8,130 nt of DNA, taken from contig DJIP01000042.1 in NCBI GenBank assembly GCA_002433675.1, forward strand, positions 1 through 8,130, given 5' to 3'. This document shows positions 1 through 6,797 of the stretch, in pieces. Origin of the DNA: Halomonas halophila. GTDB taxonomy: Bacteria; Pseudomonadota; Gammaproteobacteria; Pseudomonadales; Halomonadaceae. The notes beneath the pieces were generated by a model. The model was not told the DNA's origin. It saw only the letters and a program-made list of their open reading frames with translations, and did not search any database. Position 1 is the stretch's first letter. Each line of letters opens with the position of its first letter. The translations under genes and the position numbers were made by a program.

Positions 1-119
1 ACTGGCTGGCGGGGACCGCGCCGGAAGGTTTTGCCCGGCTTTGGCCAGAGGCAGACGAGAGCAGCGGTCTCGACAGCAGTGGCGCGGATGCAAGCAGCAG
101 TGACAGGGAACGCCGATGA
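1..119 (+). CDS. C-terminal end of an unidentified upstream protein (partial)
   Basis: An open frame runs in from the window edge (first full codon at 3) and stops with TGA at 117-119, giving 38 visible residues. The tail is rich in Asp, Glu and Ser, ending in a polar, probably disordered stretch. Its stop overlaps the ATG of the next gene in an ATGA arrangement, the same junction used three more times in this locus, which is the main reason for preferring this frame. A competing frame stops at 101-103 just before the next gene's ribosome binding site, but its residues are Arg/Cys/Gln-rich and look like a shadow. Nothing visible identifies the family. In related loci the neighbour here is often a sugar nucleotidyltransferase or other nonulosonate gene, but that is only context. 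Confidence 0.5.
   Translation, partial: WLAGTAPEGFARLWPEADESSGLDSSGADASSSDRERR
105..109 (+). promoter_or_regulatory. Ribosome binding site for the Gfo/Idh/MocA gene
   Basis: AGGGA lies six bases before the ATG at 116 and sits inside the end of the upstream reading frame, fitting translation coupled to that frame. Confidence 0.5.
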
Positions 120-1030
120 GACGTATTGGCATGCTGGGCATGAGTCCCGGCAATGGTCACCCATTTTCGTTTTCCGCCATCATCAATGGCTACTGCGATG
201 AGGCCATGACCGAGGCGGGCTGGCCGGTGATCCATGGCTATCTGGCACGGCGACATCGCTCGGAATTCGGCGTCGGTGATCTGCGTGTCACCCACGCCTG
301 GACCCAGGATCGAGCCGTGACCGAGCGGCTGTGTCGCGCCTGCCTGATCGATGAAGCCGTGGCCGAGCCCGGTGACATGCTGGGGCAGGTGGATGCGGTC
401 ATCATCGCCCGTGACGATCCCGCCAGCCACCGTGAGCTGGCGGCACCCTTTCTCGAAGCGGGCCTGGCGGTGTTCATCGACAAGCCGCTGACCCTGGATC
501 CGCAGGATCTGGCCTATTTTTCCCCCTACCTGGCGGCCGGGCGCCTGATGTCATGCTCAGGCATGCGCTTTGCCACCGAGCTCGACGCCCTGCGTGCGGC
601 GCCGGGGGCGCTGGGGAGCTGGCGCCTGGCCAGGGGGGCCATCGTCAAGGACTGGGAGCGTTACGGGGTTCACCTGCTGGACGCTCTCCTGCCGTTGACC
701 GCGGCGACGCCGGTGTCCGTCAGAGCGCTTGGGGCAGGCCACCAGTCCTTCGCCATCGCTATGAGTGACGGCAGCCTGATGAGCATCGATGCGCTCGGCG
801 AGGTGCCGCCGGTATTTCGCATCGAGGTGTTTGGTGATGCCGGCCAGACCAGTGCCGACATCCGCGACAACTTTGGCATGTTTCGACGCACCCTGTGGGA
901 GTTCTGGCGGATGCTTGAGCAGGGGCCAGATCGGCATCAATACGAGACCACGCTCGCGGTGATCAGGACGTTGATCGCCGGGCGCCTCGCGGCCGAACGG
1001 GGAGGGGAGGTACGTCTCGATGCGCTCTGA
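116..1030 (+). CDS. Gfo/Idh/MocA-family sugar oxidoreductase
   Basis: Probable NAD(P)-dependent oxidoreductase of the Gfo/Idh/MocA fold, 304 residues, likely cytoplasmic and acting on a sugar or nucleotide-sugar intermediate. The N-terminal Rossmann half opens with strand IGMLG followed by GNGHP (residues 12-16), a glycine pattern looser than the usual GxGxxG. VDAVIIARDD (92-101) and FIDKPL (120-125) follow; IDKP corresponds to the EKP signature whose Lys is catalytic in the family. YGVHLLD (183-189) supplies a His/Asp in the usual position of the catalytic His motif. The GNGHP opening and the TQD segment (63-65) resemble a subgroup that I recall from sialic-acid-like sugar and flagellin-glycan loci. 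The start is supported by AGGGA at 105-109. It overlaps the following dehydrogenase by 11 bases, suggesting paired function. Substrate unknown; family confident, role inferred. Confidence 0.85.
   Translation: MRRIGMLGMSPGNGHPFSFSAIINGYCDEAMTEAGWPVIHGYLARRHRSEFGVGDLRVTHAWTQDRAVTERLCRACLIDEAVAEPGDMLGQVDAVIIARDDPASHRELAAPFLEAGLAVFIDKPLTLDPQDLAYFSPYLAAGRLMSCSGMRFATELDALRAAPGALGSWRLARGAIVKDWERYGVHLLDALLPLTAATPVSVRALGAGHQSFAIAMSDGSLMSIDALGEVPPVFRIEVFGDAGQTSADIRDNFGMFRRTLWEFWRMLEQGPDRHQYETTLAVIRTLIAGRLAAERGGEVRLDAL
1001..1010 (+). promoter_or_regulatory. Ribosome binding site for the short-chain dehydrogenase
   Basis: GGAGGGGAGG, a strong purine-rich site, ends nine bases before the ATG at 1020. 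It decides for that start even though this adds about 20 residues before the conserved dehydrogenase fold. The site lies within the 3' end of the preceding gene. Confidence 0.7.
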
Positions 1031-1883
1031 CAACGAGGGTGCCGGCCTTGTGCCCGCGCAGGCTTGCGCGATATCGGCGCTGTTCGACCTGAGCGGTCGG
1101 GTAGCACTGGTCACCGGGGCCCTGGGCATCCTGGGGCGGCACTTCTGTCGCGGACTCGCCGAATGCGGCGCCTCGCTGGTGGTGGCGGATCTCGACGGCG
1201 GCGAGGCCGAGCGTTTCGCCGCCGAGCTTCAGGCCGACTTCGGTCGTCCGTGCCTGGGGCTTGGTTGTGACGTCAGCGACGAGGCCTCGGTCGAGGCCAT
1301 GGTGGCGCACGCGGTCGAGACCCTGGGAGGCATCGACATCCTGCACAACAATGCAGCCACCAAGGCTCGGGACCTGGAGGCCTTCTTTGCTCCGGCCGAA
1401 GACTACACCCTGGCCCAGTGGCGTGACGTCATGGCGGTCAATCTCGACGGCGTCTTTCTGGTGTCGCGAGCGGTAGGCCGGCAGATGATCGAGCAGGGTC
1501 GAGGCGGCAGCATCATCCATACCGGTTCCATCTACGGCGAGATGGGCTGCGATCCGCGTATCTACGAGGGCTCGCAGTACCTGGGGGTGGCGATCAACAC
1601 GCCTCCGGTCTACGCCGCCTCCAAGGCCGGGGTGTCTGGACTGGCGCGTTATCTCGCCACGCTCTGGGCAGGGCACGGTATCCGCGTCAATACTCTGGTA
1701 CCGGGTGGCATCGAGAGTGGCCAGAACGCTGCCTTCGTCGAGCGCTATTCGGCCAGGGTGCCGCTGGGGCGCATGGGAACTCCGACCGATCTGGTCGGCG
1801 CGCTGATCTTTCTGGCCTCGGATGCCTCCGGCTACGTGACGGGGCAGACGCTTCACGTGGATGGTGGCTTGAGTGCCTGGTAG
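1020..1883 (+). CDS. Short-chain dehydrogenase/reductase, PtmA-like
   Basis: NAD(P)-dependent classical SDR, 287 residues, cytoplasmic. After an N-terminal extension of about 20 residues come the nucleotide-binding TGALGILG (32-39; Gly33, Gly36, Gly39) and an acidic residue ending strand two (VVADLD, 54-59), which favours NAD over NADP. HNNAA (109-113) is the family NNAG-type motif, Asn141 is the catalytic Asn, and the triad is Ser170, Tyr198 and Lys202 in YAASK. The C-terminus YVTGQTLHVDGGLSAW is complete. The segment around 172-195, with RIYEGSQYLG before the catalytic Tyr, resembles SDRs that I recall from flagellin-modification and legionaminic-type clusters (PtmA). Together with the overlapping Gfo/Idh/MocA gene it probably carries out redox tailoring of an activated sugar. 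Exact substrate and step are not visible. A simpler ketoreductase role remains possible. Confidence 0.9.
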   Translation: MRSDNEGAGLVPAQACAISALFDLSGRVALVTGALGILGRHFCRGLAECGASLVVADLDGGEAERFAAELQADFGRPCLGLGCDVSDEASVEAMVAHAVETLGGIDILHNNAATKARDLEAFFAPAEDYTLAQWRDVMAVNLDGVFLVSRAVGRQMIEQGRGGSIIHTGSIYGEMGCDPRIYEGSQYLGVAINTPPVYAASKAGVSGLARYLATLWAGHGIRVNTLVPGGIESGQNAAFVERYSARVPLGRMGTPTDLVGALIFLASDASGYVTGQTLHVDGGLSAW

Positions 1884-1978
1884 CACGGCGTCGATTGACG
1901 CTAGCCGATGAACGGCAGCGAAGGGATTGCCAGAGGCGCGGCAAGGCGGCCCCTCGGACCGCTGCAACACGCGCAGGG

Positions 1979-1984
1979 AAGGAG
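1979..1984 (+). promoter_or_regulatory. Ribosome binding site for the deacetylase gene
   Basis: AAGGAG ends nine bases before ATG 1994. It settles the start at 1994 rather than the in-frame TTG at 1895, whose 33 extra residues (Arg/Gln/Ala-rich) are not like this family and would precede the conserved opening strand. Confidence 0.75.
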
Positions 1985-1993
1985 TTTCACTCG

Positions 1994-2974
1994 ATGTTGA
2001 CCATCGTGATGTACCACTATGTCCGACCGCTGGCCGGGTCGCGCTACCCGCGCCTCAAGGCGCTGGAGCTTGCCGCCTTTCGCGCGCAGCTCGACCATCT
2101 CGAGCGGCACTATCGGCCGGTGACCATGGAACAGGTGATCGCCGCCTGGCGCGGCCAGCACACGTTGCCTGAGCAGGCGGTGCTGTTGAGCTTCGACGAC
2201 GGCTATCGTGATCACCTCGACCATGTGTTGCCGGAGCTCGAGCGACGCGGTCTTCAGGGGAGCTTCTTTCCCTGCACCGGTACCCTGCGCGACGGCCTGA
2301 TCCTCGACGTCAACAAGATTCAGTTCGTACTGGCCAGCGTCGCTTCCACCGCAGAGCTGCTGCCGGCCCTGGCCACGGCACTGGATAAGCGTCGCGAGCG
2401 TCATGGCCTGGGGACCTACGAGGATATCCATCGCAGGGTCTATCAGCGGCTGTCGCGCCAGGGGCGATTCGATGACCCCGATACCCTGTTCTTCAAGCGC
2501 CTGCTGCAGCGAGAGTTACCCTTCGAGGTCCGCCACGACGTCATTGATGAGCTGTTCGCGTGCTTCGTCAGCACCGACCAGCGAGCCTTCGCCGAAACGC
2601 TTTATCTAGGCGATGCCGAGGTCCGCCAGCTGCACGACGCCGGCATGCATATCGGCAGCCATGGGGATCAGCACTTCTGGTTCGACAGCCTGACCCCCGA
2701 GGAGCAGGGCCGGGACCTCGAGGCAAGCCTTGCTTATCTTCGAAGCCTGGGGGTGCTCGGCGACGACTGGGTGATGTGCTACCCCTACGGTGGCGTCGAC
2801 CAGGCGCTGCTCGGTCGTCTGCGCCAGCTTGGCTGTGCCGCCGGACTGACCGTGGTGTCGCGGCCGGCCGACCCGGCCCGGGACGACCCCTTGTTGTTAC
2901 CGCGCCTGGACACCAATGATTTGCCCAGCCAGGCCGCTGCCTGCGTCTTGGACCCGGCGACCGTCCAGGTGTGA
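1994..2974 (+). CDS. NodB-type polysaccharide deacetylase family protein, no signal peptide
   Basis: Carbohydrate esterase family 4-like protein of 326 residues, expected to remove N- or O-acetyl groups from a sugar using a divalent metal. It begins with MYHYV (6-10), typical of the fold's first strand. Motif 1 is SFDDG (66-70), giving catalytic base Asp68 and metal ligand Asp69. Motif 2 is SHGDQH (222-227), giving metal ligands His223 and His227. YPYG (263-266) fits motif 3, and PRLDTND (303-309) lies where the later motifs fall. About 150 residues separate motifs 1 and 2, far more than in compact NodB domains, so an additional helical segment (about 100-210) is inserted. No signal peptide or membrane helix is visible, so the enzyme probably acts in the cytoplasm on a nucleotide-sugar or lipid-linked precursor rather than on finished polymer. 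It follows the dehydrogenase after 110 bases. Confidence 0.88.
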   Translation: MLTIVMYHYVRPLAGSRYPRLKALELAAFRAQLDHLERHYRPVTMEQVIAAWRGQHTLPEQAVLLSFDDGYRDHLDHVLPELERRGLQGSFFPCTGTLRDGLILDVNKIQFVLASVASTAELLPALATALDKRRERHGLGTYEDIHRRVYQRLSRQGRFDDPDTLFFKRLLQRELPFEVRHDVIDELFACFVSTDQRAFAETLYLGDAEVRQLHDAGMHIGSHGDQHFWFDSLTPEEQGRDLEASLAYLRSLGVLGDDWVMCYPYGGVDQALLGRLRQLGCAAGLTVVSRPADPARDDPLLLPRLDTNDLPSQAAACVLDPATVQV

Positions 2975-3070
2975 TGCCTGACCACAACCTCGTCCACCTC
3001 CACGTCTTCCCCATTTGCGCCGAGCCTGGCGCGGCCCCGGCGGTTTGCCGCCAGCCTACCCACCATGCAC

Positions 3071-3075
3071 AGGGA
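3071..3075 (+). promoter_or_regulatory. Ribosome binding site for the DUF4910 gene
   Basis: AGGGA ends seven bases before ATG 3083. The other in-frame ATG at 3065 has no comparable site upstream, so 3083 is preferred and shortens the protein by six residues. Confidence 0.5.
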
Positions 3076-3082
3076 TATTGTC

Positions 3083-4414
3083 ATGACAGCGTGCACGCAG
3101 AGCGCGACGACAGCGTCTGTCGCCGCCGGCGACGCCATGATGGCCATGTTGGCCGACCTCACTCCGCTGAATCGGGTGATCTGCTCGAGCGACTACGACG
3201 CCACGGTGGCGTACCTGGCCGAGCGCTGGCCGCTCAGGGAACATCGCTTCGAGGCCACTGACGTCCATAATGGCTGGGTGATACCGCCCAGGTGGGACGT
3301 GCTGGAGGCGACCATCCACAAGGATGGCGAGTGTCTCTATGATGGTCGCTGGCATCCCATGGCGGTGATGGCGCTGTCGCTGCCGTTCCGCGGCACGGTC
3401 TCGCGAGAAGAACTCAGGTCCCACCTGCATTTTGATCATCGCTACGAGGAGCGCATCCCGTTTCACTTTCGCCAGCTATTCACCAGCTGGCAGCGTGACT
3501 GGGGGTTCTGCGTGCCACGTCGCCTTGTCGAGAGCCTCGAGCCTGGTGACTACGAGGTGGTGATCGAGACCCGTGAGGCGCCGGGGTATCTGCGCTGCCT
3601 GGACTATCACCTGCCGGGTCAGCTAGAGCAGACCATCGTGCTGGGGGCCAACCTGGATCATCCCGGCGTCGCCAACGATGGACTGTCCGGCGTGGCGGTG
3701 GGGCTCGCCGTGTTCGAGGCGCTTGCCGCGCGACCCAGGCGCTTCAGCTACCGACTGGTGCTGGCACCCGGCATCATGGGCACCGAGTACTACCTGGGGC
3801 GGCTTCCCGCCGCAGAGCGCGCTTTACTGTTCGAGGGGCTGATGCTCGAGATGCTGGGCTCGCCCACCATCCTCAATCTGCAGCGCTCACGTGGCGCCGG
3901 ATCGAACATCGAGCAAGCGTTGTCTCGCGTGCTCAACGAAGGCGGGCACGAGTATCGCGAGGGCGCCTTCGAGAGCCTGCTGCTCAACGACGAGTATCTG
4001 TGGGAAGCCTATGGCATCCCCATGGCTTCGCTATCGCGCTACCCCTATCCCGAGTATCACACCGACGCCGACAACCTTGACTTGATGTCGTCTCAGCGCC
4101 TGCTTGAGGCGCGTGACGTGGTGCTCGCTGCCATCGATGACATCGAGTCCTCGCCGCTGATCAAGAAGCGCTTCGAAGGCAACGTCTGCCTGTCGCATCC
4201 CCGCCATGATCTGTATGTGGATCCTGGCCAGGTCGCCTTCGGCGATGTGCCGGACGAGTCACGACGGCGCATGCGTCTGTTGATGGACTCGATTCCGACC
4301 TTGACGCGCCCGACCACTGTGCGCCAACTGGCCAGGGAGGTCGGCCTCGAGGAGAGCGTGGTTCACGACTATCTCAAGCGCTGGCGCGACTGTGGCCTGG
4401 TGGAGCTGGTATGA
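3083..4414 (+). CDS. DUF4910/DUF2172 aminopeptidase-like protein with C-terminal winged helix
   Basis: 443-residue cytoplasmic protein of a poorly characterised M28-peptidase-like family found in glycan loci. The N-terminal part (about 30-165) includes GWVIPPRWDV (64-73) and an inserted beta-rich segment with the LRSHL motif (111-115), matching the DUF4910/DUF2172 layout. The zinc-peptidase core shows LDHPGVANDGLSG (191-203; His193, Asp199), NDE (302-304) and PEYHTDADNLD (323-333; His326). The last 45 residues (about 399-443) form a winged helix-turn-helix, with TTVRQLAREVGLEESVVHDY as its helical core. As I recall the family, residue 192 is usually Cys in a CHP motif and the strand at 229-233 usually reads PETIG. 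Here they are Asp192 and PGIMG, so the presumed catalytic Glu is Gly230. The protein may be catalytically altered or inactive. It is coupled to the next gene by ATGA overlap. Its role in glycan synthesis is unknown. Confidence 0.82.
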   Translation: MTACTQSATTASVAAGDAMMAMLADLTPLNRVICSSDYDATVAYLAERWPLREHRFEATDVHNGWVIPPRWDVLEATIHKDGECLYDGRWHPMAVMALSLPFRGTVSREELRSHLHFDHRYEERIPFHFRQLFTSWQRDWGFCVPRRLVESLEPGDYEVVIETREAPGYLRCLDYHLPGQLEQTIVLGANLDHPGVANDGLSGVAVGLAVFEALAARPRRFSYRLVLAPGIMGTEYYLGRLPAAERALLFEGLMLEMLGSPTILNLQRSRGAGSNIEQALSRVLNEGGHEYREGAFESLLLNDEYLWEAYGIPMASLSRYPYPEYHTDADNLDLMSSQRLLEARDVVLAAIDDIESSPLIKKRFEGNVCLSHPRHDLYVDPGQVAFGDVPDESRRRMRLLMDSIPTLTRPTTVRQLAREVGLEESVVHDYLKRWRDCGLVELV

Positions 4415-5505
4415 ACCGGGCGAGGGGGAAGGTAAGTGACGAGCGCGCGCATCCGCCGGGCGGGGCAGCAACAGCGCCTCCGGAGGGCACCGACACATGG
4501 GGAACCGCGGCGGCGCCAAGCACGCAGGCGTCGTTTGGCCGAAGCGTCTTTATCTGCTGCAAGCCGCTGCAGTTTCTGACCTGTGCCTCGATCGTTCGTC
4601 ACTACCGAATCGAGCAGGCGCTGGTGCTGCTGGTGGCCGAAAGCATCGCCGAGTATGACGCCTTCTACGCCTTTGTCGAAGCGAGCCGCCATCGATCACT
4701 TTTTAACGAGATACGCCGCGTGCCGACCCAGGCCGCGGCACGCGAAGCGCTGGGCACCTTGCACTACGACAGTCTGTTCATCGACAACGATCGCACCAGC
4801 AAGTACCTGCTGCTGGCGCCGATGAAGACCCGCCATCTGTGCCTTTACGAGGAGGGGGTCAGCACCTACTTCAGCTCCTATCTCTACGAGATGCCTCTGT
4901 CCAGGCGATTGAAGTGGAGCCTGGTGGCCCTGGTGCGCGGTTGCGGACTGCGTTTCGGAGGCGGTCGCAGGACCGACCAGGTGTTCGTGTCACGGCCGCG
5001 GACCTACGCCCGATTGAATCCACGCCTGGCGCACAAGGCGCGCTATTGTCCGGGGCTCGTCGGTGAGCTGGAGCAAGGCTGGGAGGACTGGCAGGCACTG
5101 CTGTCGCCCTGGCTCGACCGGCTGACGTCGGCAACGCCAGCGCTGGTACTGGGTACCTGGGGGGGCGGTGATATCTCCGCCGAGAGGCTTGCGGAGCTCA
5201 AGCGACGTCATCCGCTGTTGCTGTTCAAGCCCCATCCCCACGATGGCTGTGCCTGGCTCGATGCAGATATCCAGGTGCTCGATAAGCCGTGGATTCCTGC
5301 CGAGGTGTGGATTCGCCTGCTGGCTAGCCGGGTCGACGAACTGGTGGTGTATCACTATTCCTCGTCTTCTGAACTCTACTGCCTGGATCTGCTCGACAGG
5401 GTGACCTTCATCGATCTCAAGGGCGACGTTTATATCCGACGCGTCTGCGATCTGGCCGTGGGCGATCCCGGTCACGACGACATCGACCATGTGGCGATCG
5501 CCTGA
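4411..5505 (+). CDS. Sialyltransferase-like GT-B glycosyltransferase
   Basis: 364-residue protein, no signal peptide. It carries the motif set shared by bacterial sialyltransferase families such as GT38, GT52 and GT80: an acidic-acidic-Gly motif in YEEGVSTY (146-153, Glu147-Glu148-Gly149), an HP motif in LFKPHPHD (271-278, His275-Pro276) and a Ser-Ser motif in YHYSSSSELY (314-323). In those families the acidic motif supplies the catalytic base and the His and Ser residues bind the CMP donor. The order and spacing fit a GT-B fold. FIDNDRTSKYLLL (123-135) is a further likely fold segment. Residues 1-42 are Gly/Ala/Pro-rich and probably disordered; no alternative start lies before the first strand at SVFICC (45-50). 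The likely role is transfer of a sialic-acid-like sugar onto the repeat unit at the inner membrane face. The start overlaps the previous stop as ATGA, preceded by GGAG at 4402-4405. CDP-glycerol-type or other GT-B transfer cannot be excluded. Confidence 0.68.
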   Translation: MNRARGKVSDERAHPPGGAATAPPEGTDTWGTAAAPSTQASFGRSVFICCKPLQFLTCASIVRHYRIEQALVLLVAESIAEYDAFYAFVEASRHRSLFNEIRRVPTQAAAREALGTLHYDSLFIDNDRTSKYLLLAPMKTRHLCLYEEGVSTYFSSYLYEMPLSRRLKWSLVALVRGCGLRFGGGRRTDQVFVSRPRTYARLNPRLAHKARYCPGLVGELEQGWEDWQALLSPWLDRLTSATPALVLGTWGGGDISAERLAELKRRHPLLLFKPHPHDGCAWLDADIQVLDKPWIPAEVWIRLLASRVDELVVYHYSSSSELYCLDLLDRVTFIDLKGDVYIRRVCDLAVGDPGHDDIDHVAIA

Positions 5506-5588
5506 GAAGGACGCTATCCGTCCAGCGCCTGGGCCCCCGTGGTAGTCGAACGGCATGCCCGCACGTCAATTATCTGAGCTTACCGCCG

Positions 5589-6797
5589 ATGGTTCCCATC
5601 CCTTATGTCACCTCCGCCTGGGACGTGTACTCCGCGCTCGCCGTGTTCGTGCTCGGCCTGTGGCTGGCCCGGTCGCTGGGACGAGCCTTCGGGCTGACCT
5701 ACACGCTGTGTCTACCGCTCTATCTCTGGCACACGGCCTTCTGCGTGCTCTACGCCTGGTTCGTCAACGGCGACGGCGGAGATTCCTTGATGTACTACCG
5801 GGCGTCGTTGAACGACGGCGTCGAGTTCTCCTTCGGCACTGCGGGGGTTGTCGTGTTCACCTCGCTGTTTACCCAGGGCCTGGGGCTGTCGTTTCTGGGG
5901 ACCTTTCTGGTGTTCAATCTGGCCGGCTATGTCGGGCTGCTGGCCTTCGCCGGCAGTCTGCATCAGGCCATTGCCAAGCGCGCCTTGAGTATTCGCCTGT
6001 TGGCGCTGGCCGTGCTCTTTCTGCCCTCGATGCACTACTGGGGCTCCGCCATCGGCAAGGATGCGCTGTCGTTTCTGTCCATGGGGCTTTCGCTGTGGGC
6101 GGCGCTGGATTTAAGACGCCGACATCTGTTGATGGTGGTGGCGGTACTGATCATGCTGGTGGTGCGACCGCATATGGCCGGGATCCAGCTGATCGCCTTG
6201 GCGGCTGCCTTTTGTCTGCAGCCCGGGGTCGTGCTGTGGCAACGGCTGCTGCTGGGGACTGCGGCGCTTGCCGGGGCGGCGATCATCGTACCCCTGGCCC
6301 TGGATTACGCCGGGGTCGGCAGCGGTTCCGATGCCGATCAGGTGATGAGCTACATCGAATTGCGTCAGAGCTACAACCAGACCGGCGGCGGTGCGGTGGA
6401 CATCGCCTCCATGAGCCTGCCGATGCAGCTTTTTACCTATATGTTCAGGCCGCTGCCCATGGAAGCCCGCAGCGTCTTCCAGCTGGCGTCCTCGGTGGAT
6501 AACGTCATCCTGCTGTATCTGATGGTGGTCGGTGGCATCGCCGCCATCACCGGGCGCAATGCGCCTCCCGCCAATCGACTGTTTCTGTGGTTTTACCTGT
6601 TGCTGGCCTGGACCATCCTGGCGATGACCACCGCCAATCTGGGTATCGCTGCACGTCAGAAATGGATGTTTACCCCGGTGCTTATCTATCTGTTGATGTC
6701 CGTCATGGGGCGCCCGCGACAGATAACCACCGACGCCGAGTCGACCGGGGGCGCTTCGCCGCCTGCCGGGAACACGCCAAATGGAGTGGCGAGATGA
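5589..6797 (+). CDS. Polytopic membrane protein, probable Wzy-type polysaccharide polymerase
   Basis: 402-residue inner-membrane protein with about ten to twelve predicted hydrophobic segments, roughly at 13-29, 37-58, 84-122 (two), 134-149, 157-173, 180-211 (two), 218-238, 305-320, 330-350 and 360-374. A hydrophilic loop at about 239-300 lies between the two halves, as in O-antigen polymerases and EpsG-like proteins. Conserved-looking polar positions are GDSLMYYR (64-71), SAIGKDAL (153-160), VVRPH (191-195) and ARQKWMFTPV (355-364); such Arg-containing loops are typical of Wzy proteins. Wzy polymerases vary greatly in sequence, so the call rests on topology and context: the gene lies between two glycosyltransferases and just ahead of an initiating transferase. 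A flippase or acyltransferase is less likely. No strong ribosome binding site precedes ATG 5589. The stop overlaps the next ATG. Confidence 0.65.
   Translation: MVPIPYVTSAWDVYSALAVFVLGLWLARSLGRAFGLTYTLCLPLYLWHTAFCVLYAWFVNGDGGDSLMYYRASLNDGVEFSFGTAGVVVFTSLFTQGLGLSFLGTFLVFNLAGYVGLLAFAGSLHQAIAKRALSIRLLALAVLFLPSMHYWGSAIGKDALSFLSMGLSLWAALDLRRRHLLMVVAVLIMLVVRPHMAGIQLIALAAAFCLQPGVVLWQRLLLGTAALAGAAIIVPLALDYAGVGSGSDADQVMSYIELRQSYNQTGGGAVDIASMSLPMQLFTYMFRPLPMEARSVFQLASSVDNVILLYLMVVGGIAAITGRNAPPANRLFLWFYLLLAWTILAMTTANLGIAARQKWMFTPVLIYLLMSVMGRPRQITTDAESTGGASPPAGNTPNGVAR
6783..6786 (+). promoter_or_regulatory. Ribosome binding site for the GT4 gene
   Basis: GGAG ends seven bases before ATG 6794. With the ATGA overlap this fixes the start. 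An in-frame upstream ATG at 6587 lies inside the membrane-protein gene and would add 69 residues unlike any glycosyltransferase N-terminus. Confidence 0.6.

Noticed and set aside
1895..1900. TTGACG resembling a sigma-70 -35 box before the deacetylase gene
   Set aside because: No credible -10 box lies 16-18 bases downstream in this GC-rich gap, so an internal promoter is not supported.
963..1970. Long minus-strand open frame of 335 codons
   Set aside because: It lies opposite the well-supported dehydrogenase, has no recognisable motif and is rich in Arg/His/Gln, as expected for an antisense shadow in GC-rich DNA.
3039..3052. Short inverted repeat GGCGG/CCGCC with a TTTG loop between the deacetylase and DUF4910 genes
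   Set aside because: The stem is only five pairs and no T-tract follows, so it does not qualify as a terminator; such stems arise often by chance at this GC content.
2971..3261. Small plus-strand frame (96 codons) starting at the end of the deacetylase gene
   Set aside because: It runs into the DUF4910 gene in another frame, shows His/Arg-rich shadow composition and no family features, although its ATG sits close to the previous stop.
5509..5523. Short inverted repeat GGACG/CGTCC just after the sialyltransferase-like gene
   Set aside because: Five-pair stem without a T-tract; not a convincing terminator or attenuator.
5552..5559. Perfect 8-base palindrome GGCATGCC before the membrane-protein gene
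   Set aside because: Too short to claim as an operator, and no second copy was noticed near other gene starts.
5555..6502. Plus-strand open frame of 315 codons overlapping the membrane-protein gene
   Set aside because: Its translation is rich in Arg and Cys with no membrane segments, while the competing frame gives a coherent polytopic protein that ends in an ATGA overlap.
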